From Pholiota molesta (Eukaryota; Basidiomycota; Agaricomycetes; Agaricales; Strophariaceae), in the NCBI GenBank assembly GCA_014925825.1, contig JACGCK010000060.1, positions 124,001-188,000 on the forward strand: a DNA stretch of 64,000 nt, read 5' to 3'. Below are positions 34,019 to 44,617 of this stretch, in pieces. The translations under genes were made by a program, and so were the position numbers. Under the pieces are notes generated by a model, which worked only from the letters and a program-made list of their open reading frames with translations, searched no databases and had not been told where the DNA came from. The stretch's first letter is position 1. Each line of letters opens with the position of its first letter.

Positions 34019-35933
34019 ATGGATGCAGATTTTTCAAATCTCGACGCTATATCCCTGGTCCAATGCGCTATGGTAAGAACATCATCCTCGATCTCGATTC
34101 CTCGAAGGTATCGTCAGCGTATCGACTGAATGAATTCCATCTGTAGACATGCAAACACATATACGAAACCTTCAAAAATTCTTCCCAACTGCTGTATATT
34201 GTTCAGCTACACCTCGACGGTTTAAAAGACGCCGGAAACTCCATGCCTCACTCCGAACTCATCCAACATCTTCTGCGCCATCGCAACGCCTGGTTATCGC
34301 TAACGCCGCGCGCGAGACTAGAATACGTCGCTCTCGAGATGAAACACTCGTGTAGAGCATATGAATTTGTGGGAGGTGTCTTTGCTGACACAGACAGGCG
34401 ACACTTGGAAATCGCATGGCTGCCCACCAGCAACAGCGGCCCCCGAACTCTTCGAAGAACCTTGATTGGGATGTCAGTTCGCGACTTTGCAATGGACCCT
34501 ACGCAGGATCTAATAGTGCTCTTAGAGGACAAAGCCATGTACGTACTACATAGCGCATGGCCATCCACACCTATACTAACGTGTATCTCAATGCCGATGC
34601 ATGTAGCCCATCCCTACTAATGCCCACCCGCACTCTTCGCGTCCATATCCGCACCTTATCCACCAATGTCATTCATCCGCTAGCGCGTCAGAGCCCATTA
34701 TGCTTCACTCTCCCTCCCGACCCTGTTAATTCAATCGTTATTTACTCGGCCGTTGTCCAAATCGCGCGCAACATATTGACGCTGTACTTTTGCACTCAAC
34801 CGCGGATCCAACCCTGCGTGCATATATGGGACTGGACTACATCATCTCTCCTAGTAGTGCGCCGAATTTAGCTTCAGCTTGACTCACGTTTTTTTGACGA
34901 ACCCCACAGGATTGCTCCACTCCTTTCGATCCCTTACTCTCGTCTTTGCCGTATGACTTTGGTCTCCTCGATTCCACCTTCTGCTTTACCACTCGTCAGG
35001 CCGGCTCGGGATCCATCCGGCTGTACGAGCTCGTTCGACCCCCGGTCGCCCATGGCCCCATCCACCTCGCCACACTGCGTCTCCCGCCAACACGTAGCGG
35101 CAATTATATCTATGTGATCACTGCTCATGCTGGGCCCATCGAAGCGAACCCGTTACCGCACACGCCATTCATGATGAACGACGAAGATCGCCTGCATGTT
35201 TTCACGATCGTGTACCCGCAGAGCGAAAACACATCGTTGAATATGTTCGTGCACCAGCGCGTGTTCACGAAGTACTGCATGCAAGGGAAGCAGCGGCGCC
35301 ACGTCGACCCCGCAGCACCCCCGCTCGACATCCCATGGGCCGAATGGGGCCCGCCGAACACGCACCTCATCTCGCCCTTCATCACACACCCACATTGGCT
35401 AAGGTGCGTAGTACTTATCCCGATCCGCACTTCCCTTCGCCACGATGCGCACATTCACCGCGTTCTGTTGTGCGCAGGTATGTCCACGGCCAGCGCGTTA
35501 TCTACGCACCCGATACCGAAACCGTGGACGAACACGACGGCATGCCCAATCAGCGGCGGGTACACATCCTTGACTTCTCCCGCGCAGCCGTATTATCCGC
35601 GACTGACGATGGAGCTGTACATGATGAGTCCAGGAGATTGGTGCTATCGAGCGACATTCGTACTTGGGAAATCCCCTTCCTTGAGGATGTGAGGACATAC
35701 CTTTCGTATGTATCCTCGACAGTGGGCTGCCATGATGTATATTCGGCGCATATGATTTATGAGGATGGGATCGTTGGTGTAACTGTACGTTTTTACAACT
35801 TTATTTTTTCATTTCATCACTCTATATTAAACTCGGTCTTTTTGTTTCGTAGAGGAACGATGACGACAGTGTTCTCTTACATGTATACCCTGTTTTACAA
35901 GAGCAAACACACACAGAAACGTTGGCTGAATGA
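34019..35933 (+). CDS. F-box family protein, N-terminally shortened
   Basis: Exons 34019..34072, 34147..34538, 34607..34856, 34910..35403, 35478..35784 and 35853..35933 sum to 1578 nt, 525 residues. The DNA upstream (33984: MTKDLFDLPRELWMQI) once encoded a full F-box. A single-base deletion in the run of T near 34031, relative to the copies at 24.3 and 6.5 kb, throws that start into a frame that ends at the first splice. An ATG at 34019 restores the frame as MDADFSNLDAISLVQCAM, keeping only the second half of the F-box. The rest is intact: TCKHIYETFKNSSQLLYIVQ, MDPTQDLIVLLED, VHIWDWTTS, GLLDSTFCFTTR, HAGPIEANPLPHTPF, VHQRVFTKYC, a C-terminal VHILDFSRAAV and VYPVLQEQTHTETL. It may no longer bind Skp1, or may be a pseudogene in progress. 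Confidence 0.7.
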
Positions 35934-37390
35934 GATATCGTTACGTTGGTTGTTTTCGAGTCACTTATCACCTAATAACTGTGTTTCTAATGACAAATTT
36001 AACACGGTTCATGTAGGATACAAAGCGTACCGTCGAGTGATAGCAAAAACTCAGAGTCAAGTATAGCATGACCCACCGGTTACCAGCCCAAGACCCACGC
36101 CAGACCCAGTCCCAAGAGTTCCTACAGCTTTGATTAAGCTGGTAATCCCTGCTCGCTAAAGCGTACCCGTCTGTGCGGCCTATGTTGCAGTAGCTACATA
36201 TTTTCTCTGGCGCTCGTCCACCGAAGTCTGGACGCCATGCTCATTAGCGTAGATCGTATTTCCCCCCCAGGAGAGTAGTAATTCAGAATTAGGCGTCGCT
36301 CCGCTCTGTTGGCCTTGACGATCACTTCCAATAGATGCATAGTAGAAATGATCATGTATTAGCGCACTGGTTACGGTACAGTTTGCCTTCCATAAATTTT
36401 ATACGTACTCTACCCAAAGGCATGAACGAATTCCACCTCCGTCTGCCCATGCGCGCTGCGTATCCCTTCCAGCCCACCAACACGGTCGGATGGAATTATA
36501 ATCCATTATGGGTCGACGGGGTTGTCCATCGTAATATCGAGCTGGATGGACCGCGTTTTCCGCTACATACTGATGGGGCAGGGACAATGACGGCGACAAA
36601 GAAGCAATAGGTACTTACCTGCGCCATGTTCGAGCCTGTGTATACGCACTGGTACTCGTCTTCTTGTAGCAATTACAAGGACAAGTCCCGCCTGATTGGG
36701 GGCGGATGGGTTCGTCGTCCTTATTACCGTCGAATATTGTCGGGTTCGGTGTCGATGACTTCATGTCTGCGAGGATTCTGGTAAAGGTAGATGTTGATGC
36801 GGGGGGTCTTGACTCCGATGAAGTGGTAGAATTCCCTCCCCTTTCGCCTAGTTCGTTCCTGGGACGAAACGCAGGGGGTGAAAAAAATAATTCTAAATCC
36901 TAAGTTCTTGCGCGCCGCCATCGGGCCGTTGTCGTCCACCGTTGGCCGCCTTTGTCTGTCGTGGCCATCGTCTGCCGTCATCAGGTTTCTGTTGTCCTCG
37001 TCAGTCACGCTGTACATGTCAGGCATCGTCGACAGATGTCGTCGTCAACTGGATCATCAGCTGTGATATTGCGGATGTTCATATGGGCAAAGTCGCGTCG
37101 ATGCTTCAGTAGATAGATTTTCCGCAGTTCTAGACATTGACATTGCCGTTAGTTAGCCGCGAATCTCCTAAGGAATATGGATGAACCTGCACGAAAGAAA
37201 GGTCGTCAACGCGCCTTGCCTTGTCGATCTATCGCAAGGCCATGCTGCGATCAACCATCGTTTTCTCTGAGTCGTGTTGTCGCCATTAATTAGCTGCAGA
37301 CCTCCCAAGAAGAATGAACTCACCTGCGTGGAAGGTAAGGCGTCGACGCGTCCAACGCGTCCTGGGAAGTCGGCCAGCACAGAGGATCTC
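35934..37390. other. Mixed relics between F-box gene and HET copy 4
   Basis: Contains the promoter repeat at 36630-36760 with a minus-strand ATGGCGCAGGTAAGT at about 36628, a decayed start of the hypothetical gene seen at 33.7 kb. No intact gene. Confidence 0.4.
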
Positions 37391-37394
37391 CCTG

Positions 37395-37600
37395 CCTATG
37401 TAAGCCAACGGGCTAAACTATCCATTGTCAGATGACGGGGTTGCTGGCAGCGTACTGATGGACCTGCTTTGCGGGTTTGGAGGTTGCTCATCGTGTGTGG
37501 GTGTCAATGACAAGAATGATAATGTCGATGATTTGGCATTCAACAAACGGTACCTGCTCACATGATCTCGGCCCTTGCGTGCCACTGCGTATGCCTGGCG
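37395..37600 (-). pseudogene. Relic of the PWWP gene start
   Basis: The minus strand from about 37490 reads ATGAGCAACCTCCAAACCCG, aligning with the start exon of the intact PWWP gene. The flank at 37555-37580 (CACATGATCTCGGCCC) matches its promoter block. Decayed after about 30 codons. Confidence 0.5.
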
Positions 37601-38337
37601 TACGCTGTTTGTCCGCTGTACTTAACGTCGCCGTTGCCTCTGACTCGCTGCTTGCTTGTATGCCCGATAACGGTCCTGATCTTGCTATTCAGAAATCTTC
37701 GAATATATTGAGTCTCATTCGGTGCTTTATTGCTTACACACCTCTCTTGTCCTCAAGTACGGGTACAGCGGTGTTCGAAGTGGGAGACGGGAGAACCTCC
37801 TGAGCCGGCGCAGGAAGTGGGTTCGTGGGTTCATCCGCGGTCAAGGGGCTATTGCGGGATTTACAATCTGAATCGACATATCCAACGGGAGTGTCCTAGT
37901 TGCTGTGTCTAATGTTGTAAGAAAGATGGCACCTTGATCTAGAACGAACAGCCTTCACCGAGCACGGCCTCCATGAGAACAAGAGGTTGACACAAGGTTG
38001 ACATATCTGTTTAGCGTGCCTGATAAGAGTGGGTTTCCCTCGTCGCAGCCTTCATTATACGATATCTTCTCGCACAATAACAACGAGACTTTCTGGTGAG
38101 CTAGCCTTACCATTATCGATGACAATCATACCACCTACACAATTCTTTCGCATCCAGACAGCCTACGATCTTCATCGCCCGCTAACATGGATACTAACGA
38201 GAAGGCTTCATCAAATGATAACGCCACGTTCGATAAAGATCGAACACAGACAGCTGGCCGCCCCATCCTCAGAGAATCTCGGAACGCAGGTGAGTCGCTA
38301 CGAATGGCATTGGTCGAAATTGCATTCATGTATATAG

Positions 38338-39154
38338 CAAGGGGGTGCACGAACTCTAATTTTGGACCGGTACCTGGTTAGTTAGTCCAGCCCATGGGCT
38401 GGAAAAAAAAAATTCTGACCCCTCCACAGACCCTCATTTTTCTTATATTTTAAGTTGTTTTTCAACATATTGACCAAGTTGTGAGGCCTATTTAAGCACT
38501 TTTTAAACCATTAATGGGGTTTTGGCTGGTTTACTGTACTTTTTCAATTGATTTGGCCACCCTGTGTCCCAAGGGAAGTGTCTATGGCTGAAATCAGCAC
38601 TTGTTTCAGCTGAAAAGCCAAATTTCTTTTGACATTTTGTACCTGTGTAAAGAAATTAGGGTAGCTAATAAAGATTTCAGCCACCATGTCCCATGTTCTA
38701 TCCCCAGGTGAATCAAAATTGTACAGCACCTGCTAGCATACACCATCCTACCCCTTCCCCACAGACAATGTGGAGAAGTACACAAAGGAGATCCAGGAGT
38801 GGCAGACCTATGTACCAAATGTATGGACTGTGCCTCTATTCTCATCCTAGCTTATCCTTTTGTTACCCTTCCTGAATTCCCCCTCCCCAACAGCTCAATT
38901 CAGTAATAACTGAGTATTAGCTTACTTATTTATTTGGATATAACATTTGCAATTGCACAGACAAGTATATAGTGCTTGCCAGAGGGCTGGGGAGGTTTGG
39001 AGAAGGCAGGAGGACATAAATGATTAAAGAAAATGATGTCATATTACCATATATAGGCGTGAGAACTGATTATGTAGTTAGTTAGTCCATGTCCATGACC
39101 TCTTAACAGAAAAACCGACCCTAGGTCTGTTTTTTTGGTACGTGCACCCCCTTG
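38338..39154. mobile_element. Non-autonomous hAT-type element, 817 bp
   Basis: Perfect 8-bp target duplication GTATATAG (38330-38337 and 39155-39162). A perfect 14-bp terminal inverted repeat CAAGGGGGTGCACG lies at both ends. The ends closely resemble those of the element at 24742-25550, so the two belong to one family. The interior is AT-rich, with no transposase ORF. It lies inside an intron of HET copy 4. Confidence 0.92.
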
Positions 39155-39477
39155 GTATATAGTAAGCTTACTTCCGTATACTAGGTTCCCGAAGCATTGA
39201 AGCTGAAGCATTGCTCCAGGCCTTGAGGGTGTGATCATTCCCCTCGTGCGTCCAGCGGACGGCGAATACAAACGTGGTTAGTGATAATAGTGAATCGACT
39301 GAGACTCAAAATGGCTTACAATTGATTACTTCAGACGTCAAAGAAATCGCATCGGGGCCCGATGGAAATCAATTCATCATCGCTCTACAGAAAGTCATGA
39401 CATCGTTTCTGCAAACTCAACGGGGCCCTGTAGGTGGAGTCGAGGTTGACTTGAATGGTACGTAGCTTTACCTGGTC

Positions 39478-40500
39478 TGATTTACGCGGTGACCGTAAAT
39501 CAGCCAGGGTCGCATAAATCGAGTGCGGCATCGCTTACCGGCATGCGTCGGGCATTGAAGCCTTTTGATGCGCTCGAGTTCTGTGCAAGACGCGTACATG
39601 GGCAAGCAGAAAGACTCTGAAAGAGTGTATGGGCCACTGAATTTGACCCGTAGACACTGTTGCATACAGTGTAGACATTTCCGAATGAAAATAACACAGT
39701 GATGAGGTGATAATATTACTGGAAATGCGAAATTAGGTGTACCAAGGAGTTTTCAGGGTTCCTGGATGAAATTGACTGAGCATTTATGTGTGTGAAGAGG
39801 TAAAAATGCGCCGCAGGCGCTGAAAATTATTCATAGTGTACCGAAACTAATTTATTGGCCTATACATCACCTATGCGCCCGTTGATGACAGGGGAGACGA
39901 AAGCGCACAGAAGCGCGCATAGGTGGCAAGGTGAATGTCGCGCGGCAGAGAAGATGATGCGCCGCGGCACGCAAATGACAGCGCGGGAACCATGGCGTGT
40001 AAATCAAGGCTAGCGAACAGCAGCAGCCGGGGGCCAGGGCCCCGCATGCGAGCCAGCTAGCTCAATTGCGTAAATCAGGCTGTAAATCAAGCGTAAATCA
40101 GGCGTTCGTTTCTGTAAATCTTACGACGGTAAGTACTTACTCTGCCAAAATGTCTACTTACCTGCACTTACCGAACTGAACTGGCCGCGCCCGCCGTGAA
40201 CTAGTCACTTCTCTCTTCATTTATTTCGGTATTCCGCGCAGTTCTCCGCATTTTTGGCCCTTAGAGTGCGTACACAAGCTAAATACATTAGAGAAAGAGC
40301 TAAATTACTTTGACTGGTGTCCTCCCCCATAATAGCGGCCCCCCAGGACAGGCTGCGCGCGCATGCGCGCCGCGAAAAATGCCAGCAAGGTGCCCACGCA
40401 CCCTGAATTTTAGCGCGCGCCGACCGCGGCGTGATCCGAGACACGGCGATCATGCACGTGCACGCGGCATCGCGGCATTCCCAATCGAGCGTAAATCATC
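39478..40500. mobile_element. Probable insertion with GTAAATC repeats
   Basis: Starts with a hairpin (CTGATTTACG, then CGTAAATCAG at 39479-39505) and ends near 40498 with GCGTAAATCA. In between are at least six GTAAATC copies, clustered at 40070-40125 (GTAAATCAAGCGTAAATCAG). It interrupts the intron after the module exon of HET copy 4, which is only about 60 bp in the paralogues. I find no clear target duplication and no transposase ORF, so the class is open. The GC-rich segment 39880-40060 differs in composition from the flanks. Confidence 0.5.
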
Positions 40501-42455
40501 CGGGATAAGTATGAATTATTTTGGTGTGGCACATACATCGACACAGCTGAGCTGAAACCAAAACTAGAAATATCGGCGATGCCTGTTAAATATGACGAAG
40601 ACTCTTCTGAACCGGAGTCGATATTCAACGCAGACCCTCCAGCGAGTAGCCCTTCAAGTTCGTACAACGCTCACAGCCCCGTCTATGTAACACAACCCGA
40701 GTCGGAAAGGAGTCAAGATCAGGAAGGTGTGGATCCGAAGAATAGTATGTACAAAACTTCCCGCCTGACATCATCGTGCAGAAACTGACAAAGGTATGAT
40801 ATAGAAAGCCTTGGAGGTGCAGTTCATTCGTTTCTATCAGCGCCCAAGGTACTAAGCTATGTGTTCAGGTACTCTTGAGCAACTAAGGCCGCGATTGATC
40901 GAAAAGGCATTGAAGGCGCTGCGAGAACACGTTTTCAACGCCATGCCCATTCGTCTCCTATATTTCAAACCACACCACTCCAAGCTTCAGATCACACTTA
41001 TTGAAAGAGGCGAAATCTACGCACATATCGCGTCCGAGCTCCAGCGCCGCATCAACGTCGCAGACGTGTCCCGCAAAATCAGCCGCCTGGAAAAAGATAA
41101 GCTTTTACCCAAACAGAGAGCAGAGGACGCCGCGATTGCGCAGATCATAAGCGAATATTCGAGATATGCGATTCTGTCGCATACTTGGCTCCGCGGCGCA
41201 GCTGGCGAAGTCACCTACGGCGATTGGAACGGGGGAGATTTCGACGAGCGCCAGCCAGGTTACCGCAAGCTGCTGAATTTCTGCAAAGCCTCATGGGAAG
41301 ACCACAGAGTCGCTTTTGGCTGGATGGACACCGTCTGCATCAACAAAGAAAGCAGCTCCGAGCTCGATGAATCCATTCGCTCCATGTACGCGTGGTATCG
41401 CCGTGCGCATGTTTGCGTCACCTATCTCGCGGAGACTGTGACGCTAACGGATATGGTTAACGACACCTGGTTTACACGCGGATGGACGTTGCAGGAGCTA
41501 CTCGCGCCCTCTCAGATGAAATTCTACAACGCCGATTGGAAGAAACTCGTCGAATCCTTGGAGAACGACAAAGAAGATTTCGGCGTTCTAAAACAAATCG
41601 AACGCGCGACGACGATTACAGAGAATGAGCTGAAATAGGCTGAAATGGCATATTCTGGCGTTGCCTATCTCGCGCAGAATGCAAATGGCAGCAACTCGCC
41701 AGGTCACACGCGAAGAAGACAGCGCATACTCTCTGATGGGTATTTTCGGTGTCAGCATGTCGACTGCCTACGGGGAGGGTTCCGGACGCGCGTTCCGCCG
41801 CCTTCTCCAGGAGATCCTCAATACCACGTCATTTAGCGTGGTGGACATATTCAACTGGGGAGGTGACGACAGATCCCTTATCTCGGCCCTTCTTCCGTCT
41901 GGTCCACGCCTCTATCTGCGTCGCCCTACCTATCAACTGCTGGATATCTCAATGAATCCCATCGAACCCCTAATGCTCACCCACCTCGGATTGCGTGTAA
42001 CCGTCGTGCTTATGTCTGCGATATCAATTCAGAATCCCGCGTTGCGATACGACTCGATCGGAGATTATCATGCTGTAACTAATGTTGTCGCCCATACTCA
42101 TTACGTTTCGGCCAACAAAATCATCCCAGGAAGTTACAGCGTGTTAGACGCCAGGATCTCTCTGGATGATGGCTGGAAAGAGGGGCAAAACTGGTATCAA
42201 CTGCCGCTTGGGATTTTGAACATTGGAGGTATGGACGATTCCGTAATATTGGTTCCGACCCACTGCCTTGCAGTAGGTGATATGGGTCGTCCTTGCAAAC
42301 TCCCTACCGAAGCACCTATTATCTTCACTCTCAACAAACGACCACGTTCGAATGGAAATAAAGCCGAAAACTCTAACAAATGGAATGGTTATTATCGTAT
42401 CGAACGAAGTGAGTTGGCAAGCCACGGGATGAAGTTAGTTACATTGCATTTGTAG

Positions 42456-43115
42456 AAAGTATATTGTGCAGTGCAGGCTCATCTATGTATCACAGGGGTA
42501 GACGCCCGTCCGATTCCAGCGCATGTGAGTGAGCGAGAGGTTAAGTGAGGGTGGAGTAGGGCAGGCATACCCTTGCTCTAGGGGGTACATGCCCGTCCGA
42601 TTTCAGCGCAGACGCTGGTTGCCATCGGCTCTTGTGTTAGCGAATTATTGAATATACGAAGATTGCGAACCATCGTAGACCATCGTCAGGCGATACGGTG
42701 TCTATAAGATGTGTACTCACAAAAGACAACATTCTCGGCGATTACAGCATCAAATACTGAGGGGTTGAGAAGCCCCACCAACTGAGCTCGAGCGGAATGG
42801 ACAGTACTAAACATTTAAGTTTGGTACCAATCGTGCAACAATATTTTCATGAGGAGAGAAAATGAGAACAGATATTTGGCGGCGAGAGTGTATGTAGGCT
42901 CAGCAGCATGACTAGACCTACGCACAGGGCCCGTAATCAGAGTAAATCATTCCTTCGCTCGTTGATTCGTTTCACGGCTCTATAAGCCCGGTCAATGCTT
43001 GAGTGCACTACCGGGGAATCTGATTGGAAATTAGGATCGGCGGGTACGTTCTTACCGTGCAGATACGTAGGGATACGTCTTGACACATACCCTCTTCTGC
43101 TTGATGCTGGATCGC
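42456..43115. other. Intergenic, no gene seen
   Basis: A short direct repeat (GGGTAGACGCCCGTCCGATT at about 42497 and a variant at 42583) is the only structure seen. Confidence 0.4.
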
Positions 43116-43121
43116 TATAAA
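43116..43121 (+). promoter_or_regulatory. TATA box of the secreted protein gene
   Basis: TATAAA within ATCGCTATAAA, about 265 bp before the ATG. The paralogue at 60.3-60.9 kb has the same ATCGCTATAAA context at 61149-61154 (minus). A 5'-UTR intron is likely in both: a GCTGCAGGTGAGT-like donor follows at about 43185 and a related site lies near 61095. Confidence 0.55.
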
Positions 43122-43381
43122 GGCGGCAACGATGCAAAGGAAACAGCAACATCGTTTGATACGATTTCACTCCCATACACAGCAGCTGCAGGTGAGTAGC
43201 TTCACATTGTCATGAGAGTTGCGAGCTCACCCATCTTCGAAGGCCGGCCTCTGTATTCGAGCATTTCACCGCTGCAAGACAGTCTCCTAGCCCTTGACAA
43301 TATTCACCGTAAGTGGGCGTTATGTCCTCTGAATTCTATATTCATCATTCAGTCTAGCGATATTCCAAACCTTTCTTCGCC

Positions 43382-43906
43382 ATGCGTTTCTCCGCACCAT
43401 TCATTGTCTGCATTACGCTGCTTATCGGAAGCTCGCTCGCCGCCCCCGTCTTCACAGAGCCGAGCGACGAACTCGTCGCGCGCATAACCCACGCAGAAGA
43501 AGCCGCCGCAGTCCACGCGCAAATCCACCAGCATGTCAACCCCAAAAAGAACACCTCCGTCTTCTGGTCGGGAGAATACCGCGACGCCAACGGGAAAATG
43601 GTCTCCGCCGGCGACCACGCCCGACAAGCCGCGATGGCGTCAGGAAGGGAGACGCTCGAGGACCATTTGCACAGTAAAGGCATCCATATCCCGGATCGCA
43701 ACCCCGAAAGCCGGAAGCTTTGGCTCACCGCCTCGACGGTGTACGCGGAGCGCTCGAAGGGCGAGGTGCATACGTATCTCGGGACTCACCAGTCGCCGCA
43801 CAGCGTCTATAATACTCTGGAGAAGCCGGCGCTGATGAACAACCCGCACGTCAAGAAAGTTACGGAACATCAGTTGCCTCATGGTGCGAAAACGATCGTG
43901 AAGTGA
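43382..43906 (+). CDS. Secreted protein with ADP-ribosyl cyclase/CD38-like motif layout
   Basis: 174 residues. The N-terminus MRFSAPFIVCITLLIGSSLA is a signal peptide with cleavage expected after Ala-20 or 21. The mature part has conserved blocks shared with the paralogues: VFWSG, DHARQAAMASGRETLEDHL, an LW-x(5-9)-YAER segment, GEVHTYLG, SVYNTLEKP and VKKVTEH. In order these give W, E (in TLED), W and E (in TLEKP). This is the order of the active-site residues of ADP-ribosyl cyclase/CD38 enzymes, which also have a TLED motif and an E in an SxFxxVE-type strand. Those enzymes cleave or cyclise NAD. There are almost no cysteines, unlike animal CD38 but like bacterial members. The assignment is by motif reading only. 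A mitochondrial-type gene lies convergent 300 bp downstream. Confidence 0.55.
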   Translation: MRFSAPFIVCITLLIGSSLAAPVFTEPSDELVARITHAEEAAAVHAQIHQHVNPKKNTSVFWSGEYRDANGKMVSAGDHARQAAMASGRETLEDHLHSKGIHIPDRNPESRKLWLTASTVYAERSKGEVHTYLGTHQSPHSVYNTLEKPALMNNPHVKKVTEHQLPHGAKTIVK

Positions 43907-44223
43907 GTTCTGCAGATTGTTAGCGGTGTCGATTGGAACTGACATGAGTTTTAGAGGTCACAGGAGGCGTTGAAGGATGTAGGCGCGTGGCCGTCGAGAA
44001 ATGAAATATGAACGGGTTTTCGATATGTTAAGTCGATTTAGCTGGAAATTGATGTCAGGCATGGGTGATACCTCGACCAGTTCTCATTTGATGAATAGTT
44101 CCAACTTGAAGCTAAGAGTCAGATTTGAAGTCAAGGTCATTGACACATGGTATTGCTACATTTCCAAGCTGTCGCGAGAGTCGTCAAATTAGGTCAGACA
44201 ACCTGACATCGCTGCGCACCTTC

Positions 44224-44617
44224 CTATACATCTTTAATGTCTTTTCCGCCACTTTTTGCCTTCTGTTCAGCCATCTCCTTGATATACTCCTCAACATCCG
44301 ATACAGAGTTCCAATACTCCCTGGCACCAGGTATACGGAGAATTTCCTCAGAGGTCGCACCCTCCGGCGTATACCACGTCTGTTCACCTGTCTTCGGGTT
44401 CACAAAGTCTTTATCCCTTCCACCGGGGCTGGTCTTGATGATCCGCCAGTCTTCTGGTACGAACGATTTCGGCTGCGCATAAGAGATCATAGGAACGCAT
44501 GGACAGCAGCGAGCACTTTAACAAGGAGCGCACCATCCGGATAGCTGTCGTGGTGTGCAAATGCCGTGTGGGGAAAGCTCGAAGAGCAGCCGTGTTGCGG
44601 GTAATCAGGCGGAACAT
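44224..44617 (-). CDS. Small mitochondrial-type protein with WW-like motif, copy 1
   Basis: Exons 44534..44617 and 44224..44472 give 110 residues. Exon 1 is an Arg/Thr-rich, acid-free leader (MFRLITRNTAALRAFPTRHL, then HTTTAIRM) typical of mitochondrial import. Exon 2 starts PKSFVPEDWRIIKTSPGG and continues DKDFVNPKTGEQTWYTPEGA. The W ... NPxTGxxTW spacing resembles a WW domain, though the substrate-binding aromatic pattern is incomplete. The C-terminal helix is Lys/Glu-rich (EEYIKEMAEQKAKSGGKD). The paralogue at 58135-58536 has the same exon lengths for exon 2 (249 nt) and the same intron position. Function unknown. Confidence 0.75.

Larger units (their letters stand above)
38077..42455 (+). 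pseudogene. HET-domain gene, copy 4, inactivated
   Basis: All parts of a HET gene are present in order. The start exon (about 38077) has ATA in place of ATG. Exon 2 (about 38166-38290) encodes SSSPANMDTNEKASS in one frame. A hAT-type element sits in the next intron. The DAE exon (about 39185-39270; EAEALLQALR) has a one-base deletion before VIIPLVRPADGE. The module exon (about 39335-39459) reads GPDGNQFIIALQK and GGVEVDLNG. A 1-kb repeat-rich insertion follows in the next intron. The acidic exon from about 40565 (YDEDSSEPES) leads to the HET exon from 40869: MPIRLLYFKP, YAILSHTWLRG, GWMDTVCINKES, WFTRGWTLQEL. An in-frame TAG occurs at 41636, and the frame shifts before ISRRMQMAATRQ at 41661. 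The remainder is open to LASHGMKLVTLHL at 42455. Confidence 0.85.

Noticed and set aside
38338..39154. Assignment as an LTR or LINE retroelement
   Set aside because: The ends are inverted, the duplication is 8 bp, and there are no direct terminal repeats or poly-A tail.
40070..40125. CRISPR-like array of GTAAATC repeats
   Set aside because: The repeats are 7-10 bp, irregularly spaced and inside a eukaryotic intron insertion.
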